A model generated the notes under the pieces. It was not told where the DNA came from and did no database searches. It saw only the letters and a program-made list of their open reading frames with translations. Below, one piece after another: positions 15,137 to 22,663 of a DNA stretch of 25,071 nucleotides (position 1 is the stretch's first letter; each line of letters opens with the position of its first letter). The stretch comes from CANLBN01 sp050298695 (GTDB lineage Bacteria > Pseudomonadota > Gammaproteobacteria > Pseudomonadales > Cellvibrionaceae), in the NCBI GenBank assembly GCA_050298695.1, contig JBNKUQ010000044.1, positions 1 to 25,071 on the forward strand, read 5' to 3'. Position numbers and translations under genes: made by a program.

Positions 15137-16090
15137 GTGGCAGACTTCAATACCAACCAAGATACTCCCAGACAACCTTATATTGGACGCTTCGCTCCCT
15201 CTCCTACTGGACGCTTACATTTTGGCTCACTGGTCGCCGCTCTCGCTAGCTACTTAGACGCTAAGGCCAACCAGGGGGCTTGGTTACTTAGAATGGAAGA
15301 CATCGACCCGCCACGAGCTGAAAGAGGAGCAGCAGATAGTATCTTGCATTCTTTAGAAGCGCACCACCTATTTTGGGATAAAGACGTACTCTACCAAAGC
15401 ACTCGACTTGAAGCCTATCAAAGCGCCCTAGATCAACTCAAAGACAAGACCTACCCCTGTAGCTGCAACCGCCAACGTATTCTGGATTTAGGAGGACGCT
15501 ACGATGGCCATTGCTTAAAATCGGCGCCAAGGCCAGAAGAGGTGAGCGCCATTCGACTCAGGACCGACCAGCTAACAAGCCATGAAACTGCTGAAGCAGC
15601 ATCGTTCATCGACCTCTATCTCGGCGAACAATCGTACCCGCTAGAGCATAGTGGCGATTTTATTATTCGCCGGAAAGATGGCTTGTTTGCCTACCAACTA
15701 GCCGTTGTGGTCGATGATCGCTTTCAAAACATCACCCATGTCATACGTGGTCACGACCTTATCGACTCCACCAGCCGCCAACGCTACTTACACCTATTAT
15801 TGAACCAAGTCTGTAGCCACCAGTTAACCCTGCCGGAGTACGGCCATACCCCCTTGGTGCTCGGGAAAGACGGGGATAAATTAAGCAAACAAACAAAGGC
15901 AACCCCCATTGATAACCAAAATGCCGCCAGCAATCTACTTATCGCACTACGCTTCTTAAACCACCCCCCTCCCATAGATGAACTCGATCAAGTAAACTGT
16001 GAGGAGTTACTCGCGTGGGCAACACTACATTGGCAAAGACATAAAGTGCCAACACAAGCTGGCCCGCTACCATTATCTAATACGAACTAG
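15137..16090 (+). CDS. gluQ: GluQ, glutamyl-Q tRNA(Asp) synthetase
   Basis: A 317-residue paralogue of the glutamyl-tRNA synthetase catalytic core that attaches glutamate to the queuosine base of tRNA(Asp). It shows the class I signature as RFAPSPTGRLHFGSLVAALA and the KMSKS equivalent as KDGDKLSKQ near residue 250. LRMEDIDPPR lies between, and a zinc-binding set reads PCSCNRQR with GRYDGHC. The anticodon-binding domains of GluRS are absent, as expected. The start is a GTG at 15137 with no strong Shine-Dalgarno, which fits low expression or coupling to dksA. Downstream is a convergent haem-protein gene rather than the usual next member of the conserved cluster. Confidence 0.96.
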   Translation: MADFNTNQDTPRQPYIGRFAPSPTGRLHFGSLVAALASYLDAKANQGAWLLRMEDIDPPRAERGAADSILHSLEAHHLFWDKDVLYQSTRLEAYQSALDQLKDKTYPCSCNRQRILDLGGRYDGHCLKSAPRPEEVSAIRLRTDQLTSHETAEAASFIDLYLGEQSYPLEHSGDFIIRRKDGLFAYQLAVVVDDRFQNITHVIRGHDLIDSTSRQRYLHLLLNQVCSHQLTLPEYGHTPLVLGKDGDKLSKQTKATPIDNQNAASNLLIALRFLNHPPPIDELDQVNCEELLAWATLHWQRHKVPTQAGPLPLSNTN

Positions 16091-16173
16091 TATCCATTTA
16101 TTGAATCTCCAACAATAAAAATAACCAAAGCGCCCCCACTCAAGCGCTTGATGCGGCCAAGGAAATTCTTAAC

Positions 16174-17787
16174 TTATTGGGCAAATAAAATACCCCAAAC
16201 AAAATCGGTACGCGCTGTCCTTACCTCATTACTACCACGAATGTAGTAATCACCGGTATAGGGAGCCCCAGTAACCACCTTCCCTAAACCGTCGAGGTTA
16301 AGCCTTCCCGTTGCACCCACACTGGTACTCGCCGTGCCATCTGCGCCAACACCGGCTTGCACATGACAACTCATACACGATGCCGTATTAACAAAACCAC
16401 CCTCTGTAATCGATGCTCCCACAATGGTTGAATAACCATCATTCATATAGTACTGGGTTTGTGTACCTTTGAGACGATAACTTTGCCAGGCGGGATCTTG
16501 TTGACTCGGCATATCTGGGTTGACTTTTTTCTCGGTACCGGTGCCAATTTTCAGTTTTGCAAACAAACCTACTAACTCTTTTTGCATAACACCTGATGGA
16601 TAGACTTTGCCCCGAACAAATAAATCACTACCATCTTGCAACTGATCAGACTCGGTATGTGGACGAATAAAATTGGATTGGAAGGTCATGGTTTTATTAT
16701 TTTTTTCTGTCCAATCTGGCGCTTTAATCGTAACGGCTGTTTTAAAACCGTAACTGTCATTACAGCCCGTATAGTCACAACGCCCTAAATTACTGACATG
16801 CTCAAACGCAAACCAATGCCAGTTCGGTAAAGCTTTTGATGCTCCGGTAACGGCTGCCAAATAATAGGTTTCTTCCTGATAGGGGTCTGTACTTTTTTTA
16901 TCTGAAGCAGGCGTTCTTATCTTCATCGTGATGTAGGGTGCCTCAGGATTTTGAGGTGGCGTCTTCGGATTATTATCATGATCGCGAACATAGCCGAGTT
17001 CTAACATCGTGTATTCGGGAATCCAATCGACTTTAAACATTAGTGCATCGGAAGGGTAATTAATTCCCTGTCCCGTTGGGCGATAAGGCGCACTATTTGC
17101 GGCTTCTCCCGCTGTCGACTGAAATAACTGTTTAAGCCCAACCAAGGAATAAATATTAGCTGCAACGGTATAACGCGTGAATGCATCATTGCGATAAACC
17201 ACTTCGACCTCGCGCTGTCGTGCGATACGGGCTGGATTAAACCGGTGCAAAAAAGTCGTGTTATGTGAAGTTTGCGCCTTGGCACCCGCAAAGGTTGTTT
17301 CATCCGCACCACCCCAATCACCCGGGATATAAGGGCAGTTTTCACCCGGCCCGCCAATATCGCCTGGTTTAACAATTTTTCCTGCACTATTTCGGTAACC
17401 CACTTGCTGCTTGCCTTTCGGATCAACAAAGCAACAGTCGACATCACGGGTACTACTGCACAATGGTTTTGGTGTAGATACCCAAATCGTTTCATCGTTG
17501 GCCCAGTTGATCCAAAACCCTGCTTGAATCGCATCCATAAAAGATTTCCACGCATAAGCATCGGGACAAGTTGCAGCAGGACTCGCGATATTTTCTCCAA
17601 AAACAATCCCTTTACGTGCTATCAACATCGAACAGTCAGCAGCGTCCTTGACATAGCTATGAAAATACATTGGCCCACTGGTGGAGTTACTGCTAGTTTG
17701 ATCTTGGGCAGTGGATTCAGCAATACCACTTGACGCAAGAAAGATCATAAATATTGGAAAAATACATTTGCAAACAAAACGAAACAT
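16174..17787 (-). CDS. Secreted protein with one c-type haem motif, unknown family
   Basis: A 537-residue exported protein. The ATG at 17787 has AGAGGGCG just upstream and opens a signal peptide (MFRFVCKCIFPIFMIFLASS, cleavage likely after GIAES). One haem-attachment motif, CMSCH, lies near residue 475, in a C-terminal region reading GFVNTASCMSCHVQAGVG. The large middle part has no domain I recognise; it is rich in Trp, Tyr and Cys (for example CSSTRDVDCCF, GRCDYTGC), suggesting disulfides and a periplasmic or extracellular location. The N-terminal QDQTSSNSTSGPM linker is low-complexity. It may be an electron carrier or a haem-dependent oxidoreductase. It stands alone on the minus strand between gluQ and cbrX, interrupting a block that is otherwise contiguous in Pseudomonas. 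Confidence 0.7.
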   Translation of the reverse strand: MFRFVCKCIFPIFMIFLASSGIAESTAQDQTSSNSTSGPMYFHSYVKDAADCSMLIARKGIVFGENIASPAATCPDAYAWKSFMDAIQAGFWINWANDETIWVSTPKPLCSSTRDVDCCFVDPKGKQQVGYRNSAGKIVKPGDIGGPGENCPYIPGDWGGADETTFAGAKAQTSHNTTFLHRFNPARIARQREVEVVYRNDAFTRYTVAANIYSLVGLKQLFQSTAGEAANSAPYRPTGQGINYPSDALMFKVDWIPEYTMLELGYVRDHDNNPKTPPQNPEAPYITMKIRTPASDKKSTDPYQEETYYLAAVTGASKALPNWHWFAFEHVSNLGRCDYTGCNDSYGFKTAVTIKAPDWTEKNNKTMTFQSNFIRPHTESDQLQDGSDLFVRGKVYPSGVMQKELVGLFAKLKIGTGTEKKVNPDMPSQQDPAWQSYRLKGTQTQYYMNDGYSTIVGASITEGGFVNTASCMSCHVQAGVGADGTASTSVGATGRLNLDGLGKVVTGAPYTGDYYIRGSNEVRTARTDFVWGILFAQ

Positions 17788-17959
17788 AACCGCCCTCTTT
17801 ATTATTGATTTTATAGAGTGCAACAGTTAATCATACAAAGGTATTGATTACGATGTTATCAAGTGACAGCTCAACAATATTATCACTTCCTATCATTTAC
17901 CTCATAAAATGAAGGCCTCTCTAAAAACTAGCATTTTTAGAAATGCATTCAGCACTAGC

Positions 17960-17988
17960 TTGCACCCTATACAACAGATGCGTAATAT
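17960..17988 (+). promoter_or_regulatory. Possible sigma70 promoter of cbrX-cbrA
   Basis: TTGCAC at 17960 and TAATAT at 17983 are spaced by 17 nt, about 35 nt before the cbrX GTG. Three of six and four of six consensus bases match. It is the best candidate in the 235-nt gap between the haem-protein gene and cbrX, but it is weak evidence. Confidence 0.3.
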
Positions 17989-18022
17989 CGAATGCTTTAT
18001 TCATTATCTCATCGGGGCTAAC

Positions 18023-18193
18023 GTGAACAATCAGAAATTTTTACTGTTTACCCTCCTGCTTGGCTATATTTTTGCTCCGACTTTGTTTAATTGGATCATC
18101 TCCCCATCTGGCTCTTGGTATAAGCCTTTTATTATTTGGGTAATGATTATTATTGGTGCCTACCTACTACAAAAATACAACAAAACTGCCTAA
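18023..18193 (+). CDS. cbrX: CbrX-like small membrane protein
   Basis: A 56-residue protein with two predicted transmembrane helices (KFLLFTLLLGYIFAPTLFNWI and FIIWVMIIIGAYLL) and a short basic tail (QKYNKTA). The GTG at 18023 has GGGG six bases upstream; the frame stays open back to 17909, but the upstream part lacks membrane character and would cover the promoter region. Its stop codon abuts the cbrA ATG with no gap, implying translational coupling. In Pseudomonas a comparable small ORF, cbrX, precedes and is co-transcribed with cbrA; this one matches in position, size and topology. Its function is unknown. Confidence 0.65.
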   Translation: MNNQKFLLFTLLLGYIFAPTLFNWIISPSGSWYKPFIIWVMIIIGAYLLQKYNKTA

Positions 18194-21136
18194 ATGATTT
18201 TTGACCTCAATCATATTGTTCTACTTGGCGTATCCTATCTGGTGATATTGTTTGTTATTGCCTATGCAGCAAACAATGGCTGGATACCCAAAAGTATTAC
18301 TAACCACCCTATTACTTATATATTGTCATTGGGGATTTTTTTTAGCGCCTGGGCTTTTTATGGCGTGGTCGACTTAGCTTATCAGTTTGGCTATGGCGCC
18401 ATGGCATATTACATGGGAACGGGAGCTTTTTTTCTTTTTGCTCCCATTATTCAAGCGCCTCTTGCCGAACTCTGTCAGCGCTTCCAATTACGCTCCATCG
18501 CCGACTTATTAGTGTTCCGTTATCACAGCCAATTAGCGGGTAGTTTAGCCACACTATTTATCTTTTTATCGATTATTCCCTTACTCGTACTACAGGTTCA
18601 GGCTGTTGCGGACACATTATTACTACTGACTCAAGATTTTCCCAATCAGTCACTGGAAAATACGGAATGGAAACAACAACGAAATAGCTTTGCTTTGTTT
18701 TATTGTTTATTGATCACTGCTTTTTGTATGATTTTTGGGGCAGGTTATAGTCAATATAAATCTTTAGTGACCACCATGGCCTTTGAGTCTGTAGTCAAAG
18801 TCGTTGCGCTCATGACGGTTGGCCTATTTGCCATCTACAATGTCTTTGGTGGTTTTAACGGACTCGACAATTGGCTATTGGAAAATGGGGAGTACTTAGC
18901 ACGCCTTCATGCACCTCAACAAGACTCCTCTTCCCATACGCTGTTATTAGTTTTTATTGCGACCGGGGTGTTAATGCCACATATTTTTCATATGAGCCAA
19001 ATGGATCAGTCCATCAATCAAGTAGCGCGCTTGCTGAGCTGGGCGTTTCCCTTATTTTTATTATTTATGGCCATTCCCATCTTCCCAATATTATGGGCTG
19101 GATTTGAGCTGGATGTCCCTTTTCCAATTTCTTATTTCACCTTAGGCGTTCCACAATTTTCTAACGCACCTATCATTACCTTGATTGCTTGGGTTGGCGG
19201 CCTCTCTGCGGCATCGGGCGCATTGATCGTGTCGATATTATCCTTGGCAACCATGGTACTTAATCAGTGGCTGTTACCCTTATTACGCCTACAAACGCAA
19301 AAAGATATTTATGCGCAGTTACGTTGGTTACGGCGACTACTTATTATCGTCATCACACTAATTAGCTATTTGCTTTACCTTTGGTTCAATCATCGTTATT
19401 CGCTGATGGATTTGGCGCTACTAGCCTTTGTACAAGCCTTACAATTTATCCCGGGGGTTGTCGCTATTAATTACTGGCCAAGAGCTAATCGCTTTGGCTT
19501 TTATGTGGGCATTATTGCAGGCACATTAGTTTGGTTAGTTGGCCTGACACTACCTATGTTATTTGACTGGGACTACATCACTCTACCCCTCGTCAATATT
19601 GCAATTACGTCAGGGATTCCCGCCTGGGAAAATCTAACACTGATTTCCATTGCCTTAAATGTTACTTTATTTATTTTTGTCTCCTATATCACCCCCATGA
19701 GTGATGAAGAGCGCTATCATGCCGAAGTCTGCGCCGAAGATGAACTCAGTCACCCCTTTCGTCGAGTGCTAGATGTTAAATCAGTCAGAGAGTTTAAAGA
19801 GAAATTGGCCATTAGCATCGGTGATAGCGCGGCACAAAAAGAAGTGAATCGCGCCTTACACTTTTTGCAACTTACAGAGAGTGAAACCCGTCCTTATGCA
19901 CTCAGACGTCTGCGCACTCGCATTCGTACTAATCTCTCCGGTTTACTGGGGCATTCCTTAGCATCGGACATTATTGATAAGCATTTTCCCTATCGCTTGC
20001 CCTCCACAACCGAAGTTGTCGACATTAATTTAATGGAAAGTCGGCTGGAGCGACTGGGTCATAAAATGCAGGGTCTAACGGCGGATGTTAACCAACTACG
20101 TATACACCACCGCAACACCTTAATGGAATTGCCCATCGCCATTTGCTCAATTGGACTCGATGATGAAATCTTGCTTTGGAATAATGCGATGAGCGATATC
20201 ACGGGTATCACAGGAGCGGAAGTCACGGGTTCTAATTTAAGAGACTTGCCAGAACCCTGGGGGAAACTCATTAGTGACTTTGCCAATGACTTACAAACCC
20301 ATATCAATCGCGAATCGGTAGACCACGACGGTAATACCCATTGGTATCGTCTACACAAATCAGCCTTGAAAAAAATCTCGGGACAACGCGTGGATGGACA
20401 AGTTATCTTGATCGAAGACTTCACCAGTATTCAGCTAATGGAGCAGGAACTGATGCACAATACTCGCCTAGCTTCCATTGGTCGCCTAGCCGCAGGTGTT
20501 GCCCATGAAATTGGTAACCCTGTTACTGGTATTGCCTGCCTCGCGCAAAACCTGCGTTATGAAGACAGTGAAGACGAGCGCATAGAAACGGCCGATGCCA
20601 TTTTGTCACAAACGGAGCGTATTAGCCGTATTGTGCAATCCCTAGTAACCTTTGCGCATACAGGCAAATATTCCCGCGAGGACTTTCAACAAGTTAATAT
20701 TTACGAATGTGCGAACGAAGCCATTCAGCTACTTTCATTGCAACGCGAGCGCAAACCCGTGGAATACCGCAATACCATTGATAGCGAAGCGCGTATCTGG
20801 GGCGATAGCCAACGTTTAATACAAGTCTTTGTAAATTTACTGGGCAATGCCAACGATGCAAGTCCAGAATACTGCTCGGTTACCTTAACCAGTAGAACCG
20901 AGGAAGATCGGCTGGAAATCGATATTATTGATGAGGGCACCGGTATCGCTAAAGAACACATCAAACATATTATGGAACCCTTCTTCAGCACCAAAGATAC
21001 CGGTAAAGGCACAGGGCTTGGTTTAGCCGTGGTCTTTAGCATCATCGAAGAGCACCATGGCAATATTCACGTCACGAGTCCAGTTGCACAAGGTCGCGGA
21101 ACCTGTTTTACGATACAATTACCGCTCTTGGCTTAA
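18194..21136 (+). CDS. cbrA: CbrA-like sensor histidine kinase with SLC5 sodium/solute-symporter domain
   Basis: A 980-residue hybrid of transporter and kinase. Residues 1 to about 510 form around 13 membrane helices of the sodium:solute symporter (SLC5) type. A linker region follows, then a PAS domain (about 640-745, from MELPIAICSIGLDDEIL), a HisKA domain with phosphoacceptor H771 in VAHEIGNPVTGI, and an HATPase domain with NLLGNANDAS (N box), DIIDEGTGI (G1) and STKDTGKGTGLGLAV (F/G2). Size and layout match Pseudomonas CbrA, which governs use of carbon and nitrogen sources such as histidine and arginine. It lies in cbrX-cbrA-cbrB order, as in Pseudomonas. The sensed compound cannot be read from the sequence. 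Confidence 0.93.
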   Translation: MIFDLNHIVLLGVSYLVILFVIAYAANNGWIPKSITNHPITYILSLGIFFSAWAFYGVVDLAYQFGYGAMAYYMGTGAFFLFAPIIQAPLAELCQRFQLRSIADLLVFRYHSQLAGSLATLFIFLSIIPLLVLQVQAVADTLLLLTQDFPNQSLENTEWKQQRNSFALFYCLLITAFCMIFGAGYSQYKSLVTTMAFESVVKVVALMTVGLFAIYNVFGGFNGLDNWLLENGEYLARLHAPQQDSSSHTLLLVFIATGVLMPHIFHMSQMDQSINQVARLLSWAFPLFLLFMAIPIFPILWAGFELDVPFPISYFTLGVPQFSNAPIITLIAWVGGLSAASGALIVSILSLATMVLNQWLLPLLRLQTQKDIYAQLRWLRRLLIIVITLISYLLYLWFNHRYSLMDLALLAFVQALQFIPGVVAINYWPRANRFGFYVGIIAGTLVWLVGLTLPMLFDWDYITLPLVNIAITSGIPAWENLTLISIALNVTLFIFVSYITPMSDEERYHAEVCAEDELSHPFRRVLDVKSVREFKEKLAISIGDSAAQKEVNRALHFLQLTESETRPYALRRLRTRIRTNLSGLLGHSLASDIIDKHFPYRLPSTTEVVDINLMESRLERLGHKMQGLTADVNQLRIHHRNTLMELPIAICSIGLDDEILLWNNAMSDITGITGAEVTGSNLRDLPEPWGKLISDFANDLQTHINRESVDHDGNTHWYRLHKSALKKISGQRVDGQVILIEDFTSIQLMEQELMHNTRLASIGRLAAGVAHEIGNPVTGIACLAQNLRYEDSEDERIETADAILSQTERISRIVQSLVTFAHTGKYSREDFQQVNIYECANEAIQLLSLQRERKPVEYRNTIDSEARIWGDSQRLIQVFVNLLGNANDASPEYCSVTLTSRTEEDRLEIDIIDEGTGIAKEHIKHIMEPFFSTKDTGKGTGLGLAVVFSIIEEHHGNIHVTSPVAQGRGTCFTIQLPLLA

Positions 21137-21142
21137 CCCCCA

Positions 21143-21155
21143 GGAGTGATACTCC
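21143..21155 (+). other. Short hairpin between cbrA and cbrB
   Basis: GGAGT-GAT-ACTCC forms a perfect 5-bp stem with a 3-nt loop in the 38-nt gap between the two genes. It has no T-tract. It may adjust mRNA stability or cbrB translation, which lacks a clear Shine-Dalgarno; a role is not established. Confidence 0.35.
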
Positions 21156-21174
21156 CAAACTAATTTGTTGTTTT

Positions 21175-22545
21175 ATGAATAAAATCCTAATTGTTGAAGA
21201 TGAAGCCATTATTCGCATGGCCCTACGCAAACTCCTTGAGCGCCATGGATATGATGTCCGCGATGCCGGCTCGGTGAAAGAAGCCACCTCCAAACACAAT
21301 TTAGAGAATATGGATTTAATTATTAGCGACCTTCGGCTGCCAGGGGAGCCAGGAACCGACTTAATCCAGCTTGCAGGCAGTACCCCCGTATTAATCATGA
21401 CTAGCTACGCCAGCCTGCGCTCTGCTGTGGATGCGATGCGCATGGGAGCAATCGACTATATCGCCAAACCCTTTGACCACGATGAAATGACAGCCACGGT
21501 CAAACGAATTTTACAAGAACAAAGCACCATTGTTAGCAGCAAAACTCAACCGAAAACCACTCAAGCCAATGGCATGATAGGCAATAGCCCCATTATGCAA
21601 GACCTCTACCGACGCATCGAACAAGTGGCACCTACCGATGCCACTGTTCTGATCAATGGTGAGACAGGTACCGGAAAGGAGTTAAGCGCAAGAGCCATAC
21701 ACACGCAAAGCAAACGCGCTAATAACGCATTGATTAGCATCAACTGTGCGGCCATCCCCGACACGTTAATTGAATCAGAATTATTTGGCCATGAAAAAGG
21801 GGCCTTTACCGGCGCAGACGCACCGAGGGAAGGATTGGTTGTTGCTGCCGATGGAGGCACATTGTTTCTTGATGAAATCGGCGAGCTGCCCATGGAAGCA
21901 CAAGCGCGATTGTTACGAGTGTTACAAGAAGGTGAAGTGAGACCCGTTGGCTCCGTGAAAACACAAAAAGTGAATATTCGCTTAATTGCTGCAACCCACA
22001 GGGACTTAGGTCAACGCTGTCGCGATGGTCTGTTCCGTGAAGATTTATTTTTTCGCCTCAATGTGATTCAGCTACAAATGCCCCCGTTACGCGACCGCGG
22101 AGAAGATATTATTAATCTCGCCAACAACATTATTACTCGCTATTGCGAAACTTATAATAAGGATGTGCTTACACTCTCCAGTAGCGCCGAAGATGCCATT
22201 AATAGTTATCACTGGCCAGGTAATGTACGAGAGCTAGAAAATGCCATTCAACGCGCAGTTATTTTGTGTGAGGACAGCAAAGAAATCGATCGACATATAC
22301 TGGCTATCAACACATCAACTTTTCACGAGAGTGCTTCGACAACAAGCGACACAGCATTAGCGCAGACGAAACATGTTGATCAAACTGAACCCGACTTATC
22401 CTTGGAAGACTACTTTCAACGCTTTGTTTTAGAAAATGAAAATAGCATGAGCGAAACAGAGCTGGCAAAGAAACTAGGCGTCAGCCGTAAGTGCTTGTGG
22501 GAACGAAGACAAAAATTGGGCATTCCAAGAAAGAAAAAGCCGTAG
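21175..22545 (+). CDS. cbrB: CbrB-like NtrC-family sigma54-dependent response regulator
   Basis: A 456-residue regulator with three domains. The receiver (1 to about 120) begins NKILIVEDEA and has phosphoacceptor D52 in LIISDLRLPG. The AAA+ domain (about 135-375) has Walker A GETGTGKE, the sigma54-contacting GAFTGA loop in GHEKGAFTGAD, and Walker B GGTLFLDEIGELP. A C-terminal Fis-type helix-turn-helix reads SETELAKKLGVSRKCLWERR. All motifs needed for sigma54 activation are present. The partner kinase is the adjacent cbrA, 38 nt upstream. In Pseudomonas CbrB activates catabolic genes and the sRNA CrcZ. The gene ends 118 nt before a convergent gene. Confidence 0.95.
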   Translation: MNKILIVEDEAIIRMALRKLLERHGYDVRDAGSVKEATSKHNLENMDLIISDLRLPGEPGTDLIQLAGSTPVLIMTSYASLRSAVDAMRMGAIDYIAKPFDHDEMTATVKRILQEQSTIVSSKTQPKTTQANGMIGNSPIMQDLYRRIEQVAPTDATVLINGETGTGKELSARAIHTQSKRANNALISINCAAIPDTLIESELFGHEKGAFTGADAPREGLVVAADGGTLFLDEIGELPMEAQARLLRVLQEGEVRPVGSVKTQKVNIRLIAATHRDLGQRCRDGLFREDLFFRLNVIQLQMPPLRDRGEDIINLANNIITRYCETYNKDVLTLSSSAEDAINSYHWPGNVRELENAIQRAVILCEDSKEIDRHILAINTSTFHESASTTSDTALAQTKHVDQTEPDLSLEDYFQRFVLENENSMSETELAKKLGVSRKCLWERRQKLGIPRKKKP

Positions 22546-22611
22546 TTTATTTTCCAGCAGAAACGGACAGCGCTTATAAACTCTCTGACTAAAGCCTCAC
22601 CATTTAAGGGA

Positions 22612-22645
22612 CGGTTAAATAAATCATTCTTGGCCTATTTAACCG
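22612..22645. repeat. Inverted repeat between cbrB and the PKD protein gene
   Basis: CGGTTAAATA and TATTTAACCG form a perfect 10-bp stem around a 14-nt loop, between two convergent genes. No T-tract follows on either strand, so efficient intrinsic termination is doubtful, but the hairpin could still separate the two transcripts or protect mRNA 3' ends. Confidence 0.55.
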
Positions 22646-22663
22646 CCGAGTTAATAGGATGGC

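Noticed and set aside
16129..16150. AAGCGC/GCGCTT stem between gluQ and the haem-protein gene as a terminator
   Set aside because: Six base pairs with a 10-nt loop and no U-tract on the plus strand.
17040..17606. 188-codon frame antisense-offset within the haem-protein gene
   Set aside because: It lies in another frame of the same strand under a clearly exported haem protein, and shows no recognisable domain.
17909..18022. Extended N-terminus of the CbrX-like protein
   Set aside because: The extra 38 residues lack membrane character and overlap the likely promoter; the GTG at 18023 has a ribosome site.
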